From Vibrio sp. B1FLJ16 (GTDB taxonomy: Bacteria; Pseudomonadota; Gammaproteobacteria; Enterobacterales; Vibrionaceae), in NCBI RefSeq assembly GCF_905175385.1, contig NZ_HG992750.1, positions 1,116,001-1,180,000 of the forward strand: a stretch of DNA of 64,000 nt, in the 5' to 3' direction. The notes beneath the pieces are model-generated. The model saw nothing but the letters and a program-made list of their open reading frames with translations. It was not told where the DNA came from and ran no database searches. Both the position numbers and the translations under genes were made by a program. This document shows positions 56,813 to 64,000 of the stretch, in pieces (the stretch's first letter is position 1; each line of letters starts with the position of its first letter).

Positions 56813-58222
56813 ATGAAACGAATACGGCTATGCCTCTTATCACTCATCATATTTGCCAGTCAGGCGCTGGCAAATACAGTATGGGTTGTGCCAGTCAAAG
56901 GCGCTATAGGCCCCGCCACCAGCGATTACCTCGTGCGAGAAATCGAACAAGCTCAAAGTGAAGACGTCAGTTTAGTCATCTTGAAGATGGACACGCCAGG
57001 CGGCCTAGATAGTGCAATGCGCGATATCATTCACGCAATAACGACTTCCTCAACACCTATCGCAACCTGGGTCGGTCCATCAGGCTCCAGAGCAGCCAGC
57101 GCTGGTACTTATATTCTCCTTGCCAGTCATGTCGCAGCGATGGCAGAAGCCACGAACCTGGGTGCCGCGACCCCTGTAGCATTAGGTGGCGGCGCACCAA
57201 AAGCCCCAACTTCAGGTGACGAACAAGATTCAAAATCGGAAGACAAACCAAAAGATCAAAACGAGAACTCCGACAAAGTGCCCGCTAAAACAGCGATGGA
57301 GAAGAAAGTCATTAATGATGCAAAAGCCTATATTAAAGGCTTGGCGAAGTTGCACGGCAGGAATGCTGAATGGGCAGAAACAGCTGTAAGCGAAGCCGCC
57401 AGCTTAGACGCCGCCGAAGCACTGGAACTTAACGTCATTGATTACATTGCTAACTCACCAGAAGATCTGGTTAAGGCCATTAACGGAAAAGCCGTTAAGA
57501 TAAACAATCAATCCGTGACATTGTCACTAGACAATCCTGTCTGGGTAGAGAGAGTGCCAGATTGGCGGGCAGAAATGTTAGCCGTTATTACCAATCCGAA
57601 TGTGGCCTATATTCTGATCCTCATCGGTATTTATGGTCTGCTTTTAGAGTTCTATAACCCCGGGATTGGTTTGCCGGGTGTTTTAGGCGGCATTTGCTTA
57701 TTGCTGGCTATGTACGCCCTGCAGATGATGCCCGTCAATTATGCCGGTTTAGGACTATTACTACTGGGTATCGCATTAATGATTGCAGAGGCATTTAGCC
57801 CGAGTTTTGGCGTGTTAGGCTTAGGTGGTGTGGTTGCGTTTGTTTTGGGCTCAATATTCCTGATGGACAGCGACTTGCCGGGATTTCAGGTAGCACTGCC
57901 TCTCATTATTGGCCTTTCAATTTTCTCTGTCGCCCTGATCGTCCTGACGGTTGGTATGTTAGTAAAAATTCGCCGCAGAAAAGTGGTTACCGGCTTAGAA
58001 ACGTATCCAGGTAAATCTGCCGTAGTCAGTGATGACTTTATTGGCGGTGAAGGACGCGTGCAAATGGACGGCGCATTTTGGCAAGCCAAAACAGAAGCCG
58101 AAACCATAGATAATCAAGGACTAAAACAAGGTGATCACGTTACCGTTGTGGATGTTAAAGGACTAACCTTAACCGTAAAGGCCAGTGACCATCCCTTTAA
58201 CAGTGACCGCCCTGAGAAATAG
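56813..58222 (+). CDS. NfeD family membrane serine protease
   Basis: 469 residues. Signal peptide about 1-20; ClpP-class protease domain with nucleophile Ser96 in '[20 protein letters not shown]'; a low-complexity polar insertion (about 125-160); lysine in '[16 protein letters not shown]' matching the Ser-Lys dyad; four membrane helices (about 248-385); and a C-terminal OB-fold (NfeD domain). These proteases cut stomatin-like proteins; the slipin gene directly downstream (9-base gap) is the usual partner. Confidence 0.93.
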   Translation: MKRIRLCLLSLIIFASQALANTVWVVPVKGAIGPATSDYLVREIEQAQSEDVSLVILKMDTPGGLDSAMRDIIHAITTSSTPIATWVGPSGSRAASAGTYILLASHVAAMAEATNLGAATPVALGGGAPKAPTSGDEQDSKSEDKPKDQNENSDKVPAKTAMEKKVINDAKAYIKGLAKLHGRNAEWAETAVSEAASLDAAEALELNVIDYIANSPEDLVKAINGKAVKINNQSVTLSLDNPVWVERVPDWRAEMLAVITNPNVAYILILIGIYGLLLEFYNPGIGLPGVLGGICLLLAMYALQMMPVNYAGLGLLLLGIALMIAEAFSPSFGVLGLGGVVAFVLGSIFLMDSDLPGFQVALPLIIGLSIFSVALIVLTVGMLVKIRRRKVVTGLETYPGKSAVVSDDFIGGEGRVQMDGAFWQAKTEAETIDNQGLKQGDHVTVVDVKGLTLTVKASDHPFNSDRPEK

Positions 58223-58231
58223 GAGGCGAAT

Positions 58232-59019
58232 ATGATGCTCTACACTACTGGTGTGATCCTAGTACTGTTGTTCGCACTAGCGACACAAATCTTCAAAGTG
58301 CTACGCGAATACGAACGAGGCGTGGTGTACTTCTTGGGTCGCTTTCAAGAAGTCAAAGGACCAGGCCTGATCATCTTAATCCCCTTTATCCAACAATGGT
58401 GCGTGTAGACTTACGTACCATTGTATTGGATGTGCCCACTCAAGATCTGATCACCAAGGACAACGTATCTGTGCAAGTAAACGCGGTGGTTTATTTCAGA
58501 GTTGTGGATCCACAGATGGCGATTAATAATATTGAGAGTTACAGCGAAGCGACCAGTCAATTATCTCAGACCACGCTGCGTTCCGTATTAGGCCAGCATG
58601 AGCTGGATGAACTGCTCTCTGAACGTGAACGACTTAACAAAGATTTGCAGTCGATTCTCGATCAACAGACCGATGACTGGGGCATCAAGATTGCTACTGT
58701 AGAAGTGAAGCACGTTGACCTGAATGAAAGTATGGTCCGAGCACTTGCTCGACAAGCCGAAGCAGAACGTAATCGTCGTGCAAAAGTCATTCATGCTGCC
58801 GGTGAATTAGAGGCCTCTAAAAAGCTAAAAGAGGCGGCGAAAATGCTAAACGAAGCCCCAAATGCCTTGCAATTACGCTATATGCAGACACTAACCGAAA
58901 TCACGACCGATAAGACATCGACCATTGTTTTTCCAATGCCGATGAATTTAGTCGAGACCGTGCAGGATATCGCAAAGGCGGTTAACCAGAACACAGAAGA
59001 AAATGAACAGAAATCATAG
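58232..59019 (+). pseudogene. Slipin (stomatin/SPFH family), frameshifted
   Basis: The first part (ATG at 58232, AGGAGG ribosome site) gives an N-terminal membrane helix and the start of the SPFH domain ('[20 protein letters not shown]'), then hits TAG at 58406-58408. The rest of the domain continues in the +1 frame from 58396 ('[20 protein letters not shown]') to 59019. Adding one A at 58395-58396 (CAACAATGG to CAACAAATGG) restores one 262-residue protein. Slipins are membrane scaffolds cleaved by NfeD. Either the gene is broken or a base was missed in sequencing; the SPFH part looks fully conserved, which argues for a recent or artificial change. Confidence 0.88.
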
Positions 59020-59036
59020 ACATTTCTTTGCGTAGT

Positions 59037-59068
59037 AAAAAGAGCCGCAAGTAACTGCGGCTCTTTTA
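59037..59068. terminator. Bidirectional terminator between slipin and proV
   Basis: 12-bp stem (59038-59049 with 59056-59067) with A-run and T-run on either side. Confidence 0.88.
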
Positions 59069-59095
59069 GTCTTCATTTCAACAAGCCTGGCTTTA

Positions 59096-60280
59096 TCAAG
59101 CCACTCGTTTAGATCTGAACTTACCCAGTAATGCGTCGTACAACTCGTTGTCGCTCAGGACACCAACCAACTTGTCATCTTCTACCAGCAACAGAGGCTG
59201 GTTACTGCGCTGCTTAAGCTCTATCGCTTCGCGCATACTGATGTTCGGGCTAACCTGAACCAGAGAGTTGGATTCGACATCATCGAGGTTCGATGATTCG
59301 CTCACCCACTGAATCAGCGACTGTTCAGAGTCCGACAAACTCAGGCCTTTCGAATCTTGCGTCACCCAAATTTCTTTATCAGGACAAATAAGCACACGCT
59401 CTTCTTCACGTACCAGAGCATCACTCGACTTCATTAGAGAACGTCCTTTAAGCACATTCAGAGGATTCGTGTGGGCAACGAAGTCCGCCACATAATCGGT
59501 TTCTGGTGCCAGAATGATCTGCTCTGGCTTACCATGCTGAATCAGTTTACCCGACTCCATAATGGCAATATTGTTACCAATTTTAAGCGCTTCATCTAAA
59601 TCATGACTCACGAACAAAATCGTTTTGTTCAGCTTTTCTTGCAGCAGAATCAGTTCGTCTTGCAGCTGCGCTCGGATCAGTGGGTCAAGTGCTGAAAACG
59701 GTTCATCCATGAGGAGAATGTCTGTGTCCATCGCAAAAGCACGAGCCAAGCCCACACGCTGCTGCATACCGCCAGAAAGCTCATGCGGGAACTTACTCTC
59801 CCATTCTGACAAGCCAACCATTTCTAACTGTTCACGTGCTTTTGCACGGCGCTCTGCTTTACCTATACCTTGCATTTCCAGACCAAAGGCAACGTTATCT
59901 AGTACCGTTAGCCAAGGCATCAAAGCAAACTTCTGGAACACCATAGATACTCGGTGTGTACGTAGATGGCGTAGCGTCTGCTCATCACAGTTAGCGAGCT
60001 CCACCATATCATCGCCATCCTGGATTTTCAGAGAGCCACGAGAAATATCGTTGAGTCCGTTTACTGTACGAAGCAAGCTGGATTTGCCAGAACCAGACAA
60101 ACCCATCAATACACAGATTTCACCACGTTTGACCGTTAGAGAAACATTATCAACACCGACGACCTGACCGGTTTCGTCGATGATCTCCTGGCGAGACTTA
60201 CCCTGGTCCAGCAAAGTCAAAGCTTGTGATTGCTGCTGACCAAACACCACATCAAGATTTTCAATAGTAATTGCGTCCAT
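59096..60280 (-). CDS. proV: Glycine betaine/proline ABC transporter ATP-binding protein
   Basis: 394 residues. Walker A 'GLSGSGKSS', signature 'LSGGMQQRVGLARAFAMD', Walker B 'ILLMDEPFSALDPLIR', and a C-terminal CBS-like regulatory region ('LLLVEDDKLVGVLSDNELYD') as in ProV. Powers uptake of glycine betaine under high salt. Last gene of the operon, 2 bases after proW. Confidence 0.94.
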   Translation of the reverse strand: MDAITIENLDVVFGQQQSQALTLLDQGKSRQEIIDETGQVVGVDNVSLTVKRGEICVLMGLSGSGKSSLLRTVNGLNDISRGSLKIQDGDDMVELANCDEQTLRHLRTHRVSMVFQKFALMPWLTVLDNVAFGLEMQGIGKAERRAKAREQLEMVGLSEWESKFPHELSGGMQQRVGLARAFAMDTDILLMDEPFSALDPLIRAQLQDELILLQEKLNKTILFVSHDLDEALKIGNNIAIMESGKLIQHGKPEQIILAPETDYVADFVAHTNPLNVLKGRSLMKSSDALVREEERVLICPDKEIWVTQDSKGLSLSDSEQSLIQWVSESSNLDDVESNSLVQVSPNISMREAIELKQRSNQPLLLVEDDKLVGVLSDNELYDALLGKFRSKRVA

Positions 60281-60282
60281 GA

Positions 60283-61125
60283 TTAAGCCTCCTTCTGGTT
60301 TGGTGCTTTACATAAGCGATCAAGAATGATTGCAACAAGAACAATCGCTAAACCAGCTTCAAAACCTTGCGATATATTTACCGTATTCAGTGCACGTACG
60401 ACAGGCTTACCTAAACCATCTGCACCTACTAGTGCGGCAATGACCACCATCGAAAGAGATAGCATAATACATTGGGTAACTCCTGCCATGATGCTAGGTA
60501 ATGCCGCTGGTAACTCCACCTTAAACAGCAATTTCATACGGCTTGCACCAAATGCTTTACCCGCTTCCAGCAGCTCTTCTGGCACTTTGATGATGCCCAA
60601 ATAAGTCAATCGAATTGGTGCTGCAATAGCAAAAATGATGGTTGAAATCAGTCCCGGTACAATGCCTAAACCAAACAAAACTAATGTCGGAATCAAGTAC
60701 ACAAATGTCGGTACGGTTTGCATCAAATCCAGAATAGGTCTGAGTAACGTGTACAACCAAGGACGATGCGCTGCCATGATCCCCAGTGGAACGCCAATTA
60801 ATACGGAAATCGTTGTCGCTGCAAACACAAGAACAAAGGTTTCCAGCATTTCTTGCCAGTAGCCAAGGTTAAGAATCGCCAACAGTGCCAATACGATAAA
60901 TATAACCAGTGGGAGGCTACGATGTAAAAACCAAGCCAGTGCCGCTGTAATAATAATCGGCGCAGCTGGCGGCATCCATTTAAAGATATCCACCACAAAC
61001 ATAATAATGGTTTCAAGAGTAATAGAGATTGCATCAAAAAAACCTGATGCATTGATGGTTAACCAATCGACGCCAGTTTCCATCCATTGGCCCAACGGTA
61101 GTTTGTTGTCCGTAATAAAATTCAC
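60283..61125 (-). CDS. proW: Glycine betaine/proline ABC transporter permease
   Basis: 280 residues, about seven membrane helices, with the EAA-type loop 'EELLEAGKAFGASRMKLLFK' that contacts ProV. The N-terminal tail is shorter than in E. coli ProW. Confidence 0.94.
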   Translation of the reverse strand: MNFITDNKLPLGQWMETGVDWLTINASGFFDAISITLETIIMFVVDIFKWMPPAAPIIITAALAWFLHRSLPLVIFIVLALLAILNLGYWQEMLETFVLVFAATTISVLIGVPLGIMAAHRPWLYTLLRPILDLMQTVPTFVYLIPTLVLFGLGIVPGLISTIIFAIAAPIRLTYLGIIKVPEELLEAGKAFGASRMKLLFKVELPAALPSIMAGVTQCIMLSLSMVVIAALVGADGLGKPVVRALNTVNISQGFEAGLAIVLVAIILDRLCKAPNQKEA

Positions 61126-61148
61126 AATAAAACCTTTTCGTTAATGAA

Positions 61149-61166
61149 GTGGGCATTGCTGCCCAC
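61149..61166. other. Stem-loop between proX and proW
   Basis: Perfect 7-bp stem GTGGGCA/TGCCCAC with a TTGC loop, 44 bases after the proX stop on the reading strand. Likely a 3' mRNA-protecting element that raises proX over proW. Confidence 0.6.
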
Positions 61167-61209
61167 CGATATACCTCAATAGCAACTCACATCGAGTTTA
61201 TAAAACGAA

Positions 61210-62148
61210 TTAAGCGTTTGTTTTCAAATACGCTGAGATCGCAGTCTTTGCATCCTGGCCATCGACAGTTTTCACATCCTTCAGCCAAGCTTCGATTTTA
61301 TCTGCGTTCGCGTTTAACCATGCCTGTGCCGCTTTAGATGGCTTTTGCTTCTGGTTAAGAATCGCTTCCATCAGCTCGTTTTCCATTTCTAGGCTGAACT
61401 CTAGGTTTTTCACGAGTTGACCCACATTCGGACACTCAGCAAGGTAGTTTTGACGTACGTTTGTATAAACGTTTGCACCACCGTAGTTTGGACCGAAGAA
61501 ATCATCGCCACCCGATAGGTATTCCATTTCAACATTACTGTTCATTGGGTGCGGCGCCCAACCCAAGTAAACGATCCACTGATTGCGACGTACCGCACGT
61601 GATACTTGTGACACCATGCCCGCTTCACTTGATTCAACCAGGCTGAAGTCTTTTAAACCAAACGCATTGCTGTCGATCATGGATTGAATCAGGCGGTTAC
61701 CATCGTTACCTGGTTCGATGCCGTAAATGCGGTCTTTAAATTTGTCGGCATGTTTTTCCAGGTCAGCAAAACTCTTCACACCTGCGTCATAAACGTATTT
61801 TGGTACTGCCAGAGTGTATTTCGCGCCGACAAGATTCGCTTTTACTGTTTCGACAGTGCCAGCATCTCGGTACTTAGCAATGTCACCTTCCATCGTTGGC
61901 ATCCAGTTACCAAGGAAGATATCAATGTCGCCGTTCGCCATAGAAGAATAAGTTACTGGTACAGAAAGCAGATCCGTCTTGGTTTTGTAACCCAAGCCTT
62001 TCAGTAGCTCTGTGGTTACAGCCGTGGTTGCGGTAATGTCTGTCCAGCCTACATCGGCAAATCGAACGGTTTCACATTGGTTTGCGTAAGCGCCGGTAGC
62101 GACAGAAGTTAATGCGATAGTTGATAGTATTTTCGTCATCTTAGACAT
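61210..62148 (-). CDS. proX: Glycine betaine/proline ABC transporter binding protein
   Basis: 312 residues. Signal peptide ending near 'TGAYANQCETV' and the OpuAC fold ('RFADVGWTDITATTAVTTEL', 'IDIFLGNWMPTMEGDIAKYR', whose Trp and Tyr form the aromatic cage for quaternary amines). Delivers betaine to ProW. Preceded by betA with a 61-base gap, so synthesis and uptake genes share an operon. Confidence 0.94.
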   Translation of the reverse strand: MSKMTKILSTIALTSVATGAYANQCETVRFADVGWTDITATTAVTTELLKGLGYKTKTDLLSVPVTYSSMANGDIDIFLGNWMPTMEGDIAKYRDAGTVETVKANLVGAKYTLAVPKYVYDAGVKSFADLEKHADKFKDRIYGIEPGNDGNRLIQSMIDSNAFGLKDFSLVESSEAGMVSQVSRAVRRNQWIVYLGWAPHPMNSNVEMEYLSGGDDFFGPNYGGANVYTNVRQNYLAECPNVGQLVKNLEFSLEMENELMEAILNQKQKPSKAAQAWLNANADKIEAWLKDVKTVDGQDAKTAISAYLKTNA

Positions 62149-62209
62149 ATTGAATTCCTTTTGATATTTAGTGATTTTTATAATTTCTGACTTTTAGCTT
62201 TATAAATAA

Positions 62210-63924
62210 TTAAGAGATCGAATCTAAGTCTCTTTTCGGTGGATGCATTCGCTGCATCTCTTGCCAGTTCGGTGCAATCCAAACCGGAGTGTTATTTGAT
62301 TTTTCTAGTGCGTTACCCAAGATCATGTCCGCAGCCCGTTCTGCAACCATGATGGTTGGCGCGTTCAAGTTACCATTGGAATGGTTGGGAAAATTGACGA
62401 GTCCACAACACGCAAACCCTGGATGCCGCGTACCTGACACTGCTCATCGAGTACTGCTAATGGATCATCGTCTGCACCCATTTTGCAGCTACATGAAGGA
62501 TGATAAGCACTCTCAACATTTTGCTTAACCCACTCATCAATTTGCTCGTCGGTAGTAATATTGAGACCTGGCTGGATCTCATCGCCACGGAACTCATCCA
62601 TCGCAGGTTGATTGAGAATTTCGCGCGTCAGACGAATACAGTCACGCCAGTCCTGTTTATCTTGCTCGGTCGAGATGTAGTTAAACTCAATCTTTGGCTT
62701 ATCATTCGGGTTTGAAGAGACCACCTCCACCGAGCCACGGCTCTCTGGTTTATTAGGGCCGACGTGAACCTGGAAACCATGGCCATCAAAGGCAGCCTGA
62801 CCGTCATAACGCATAGCTGCAGGTAGGAAGTGATATTGAATATTTGGCCACTTTAATCCTTCACGCGAACGAATAAACGCACACGATTCAAAATGGTTAG
62901 TTGCGCCAAGACCTTTTCGAGTCAGAATCCACTCGGTACCGATTAGCCCTTTGCTCACCAAGCCTAGTTTACTGTTCAGTGTGATTGACTGCTTACAGTG
63001 GTATTGGAAGTACACTTCCAGATGGTCTTGCAGGTTTTTACCTACCCCTTCCAACTGGTGTTTCAACTCAATGCCCGCTTTTTCCAGTACATCTTTAGGA
63101 CCAATACCGGAAAGTTGAAGTAGCTGTACCGAGCCGATTGAGCCTGCACTAGAAATGACTTCATTTTTCGCGAAACACTGCTGAATTGAACCTGCTTTCT
63201 CAAATTCAACGCCGACCGCTTTCTTGCCTTGTAGCCCTGTCTCTTCAAGTAACACACGACGCACAGTCACTCGCTTCATGAGCGTGAAGTTCTTGCGCTT
63301 TTTAGCACGGCTTAAGTATGCATTAGAGGTTGAAGCACGTACGCCTTTATCAACGGTCATGTGCATCGGACCGAAGCCTTCCTGCTGGAAACCGTTGTAA
63401 TCGTCAGTTTCTGGATAGCCAGCCTCTTTACCAGCCTCAATAAAGGCTTCATACAACGGGTTCAGCTTCATGTCATTGCCGCTACATGTGCCTAGCGGAC
63501 CACTGTCACCTCGGTACTCATCAGCACCACCGACCCAAGATTCAGCTTTGCGGAAGTACGGTAAGCACGCTTGGTAATTCCAACCTTTAGCTCCCTCTTC
63601 TTCCCACTGGTCGAAGTCGCAAGCATGGCCACGTACGTAAACCATACCGTTGATAGAAGAGCTACCACCGAGAACTTTACCGCGAGGACAGTGCAACTGG
63701 CGTCCATCAAGACCATCTTCTTGTACGGTCTCAAACTGCCAAGCGTATTTTTCAGTATTCATCGGGTACGAAAGTGCTGTTGGCATTTGGATGAAAATAC
63801 TCTTATCCGTACCACCCGCTTCCAGTAATAATACTGAGTGCTGACCACTCTCACTCAAGCGATCCGCTAACACACAGCCGGCCGAACCCGCACCGACGAT
63901 AATATAATCGTAGTGTTGTTTCAT
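62210..63924 (-). pseudogene. betA: Choline dehydrogenase, frameshifted near the C-terminus
   Basis: GMC oxidoreductase: N-terminal FAD-binding '[20 protein letters not shown]', later '[16 protein letters not shown]' and '[10 protein letters not shown]'. It oxidises choline to betaine aldehyde. The main frame runs from ATG 63924 (GGAG site) but stops at 62365 after 'SSIFPTIP'; the expected continuation '[20 protein letters not shown]' lies in the next frame and ends at 62210. One extra A (a T at 62376-62377 on the plus strand) restores a 571-residue protein. So about 52 residues, including part of the FAD/substrate site, are lost if the sequence is correct. Confidence 0.9.
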
Positions 63925-63944
63925 TTTGTGTCTCCTAGGTGTGT

Positions 63945-64000
63945 TTAGGCGTAAGGGCTTTCGAAGTCGCTAAGCTGAACCAGTACGCTCTTAGTTTGCG
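63945..64000 (-). CDS. betB: 3' end of betaine aldehyde dehydrogenase (partial)
   Basis: The last 17 codons of a minus-strand gene ('[16 protein letters not shown]') stop at 63945, 20 bases before the betA start. Sequence and position fit the C-terminus of BetB, which oxidises betaine aldehyde to glycine betaine. The gene continues beyond the right edge. Confidence 0.75.
   Translation of the reverse strand, partial: QTKSVLVQLSDFESPYA

Noticed and set aside
59625..60167. 180-codon plus-strand frame opposite proV
   Set aside because: Antisense shadow of a clear ABC ATPase; low-complexity S/R/C-rich product.

Overview
The window is ordinary-density chromosomal DNA from a marine gammaproteobacterium, almost certainly a Vibrio, probably near the Harveyi clade. 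The grounds are protein family content (LemA/M48, OFA-type MFS carrier, betBA-proXWV gene order, TorS/TorT, ribose operon, glyT-like tRNA), moderate GC, and a palindromic 'ATATACCCAAATGACTT' repeat that I associate with Vibrio. A location on the second chromosome is plausible, from my recollection of where the bet-pro and rbs operons lie in related species, but this cannot be proven here. No phage, insertion sequence, integron or CRISPR array is visible.

Region by region. 1-10.3 kb: end of an unknown gene, GNAT acetyltransferase, acyl-CoA desaturase, DcuC carrier, LemA plus a membrane M48 peptidase with a TerB-like tail, a small membrane protein, an OFA-family MFS carrier, and a FAN1-like VRR-NUC nuclease. 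10.3-20.8 kb: a long minus-strand gene train, sulfatase - anaerobic sulfatase maturase - MoxR - DUF58 - DUF4381 - BatA - BatB/C - BatD - YegS, with a divergent LysR regulator. 22-34 kb: cytochrome-like cis/trans fatty acid isomerase, TorS and TorT (divergent), methylglyoxal synthase, helicase IV, YccS. 34-36.3 kb: small genes, a strong Fur box, a decayed response-regulator/HD-GYP remnant, a YgjV-like protein, and CueR. 36.3-42.4 kb: rbsDACBKR with two palindromic RbsR-type operators. 42.8-47.8 kb: GGDEF-EAL protein, a 58-residue cysteine-rich protein, a Nudix hydrolase, an L,D-transpeptidase and a DUF4136 lipoprotein, with a possible small RNA between. 48.1-52.2 kb: tRNA-Gly, then a TRAP transporter and gluconokinase behind two GntR-type operators. 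52.2-59 kb: DUF2804 protein, a 40-residue membrane peptide, CHASE4-PAS-GGDEF-EAL protein, NfeD and its slipin partner (frameshifted). 59.1-64 kb: proV-proW-proX, betA (frameshifted) and the end of betB, read right to left as one osmoprotectant operon.

Several modules act together. Sulfatase and maturase form a substrate/activator pair apparently co-transcribed with an envelope MoxR-Bat complex. BetBA makes glycine betaine and ProXWV imports it. RbsDACBK imports and phosphorylates ribose under RbsR. The TRAP transporter feeds GntK. NfeD and slipin normally form a membrane protease/scaffold pair.

The points most worth a second look are: two single-base frameshifts (slipin and betA), each lacking one A in the same CAA(A)TGGT context; intergenic hairpins after all three transporter binding-protein genes; a Fur box before an uncharacterised membrane protein; an unlisted C4-type mini-protein; and a candidate small RNA with its own promoter and terminator.
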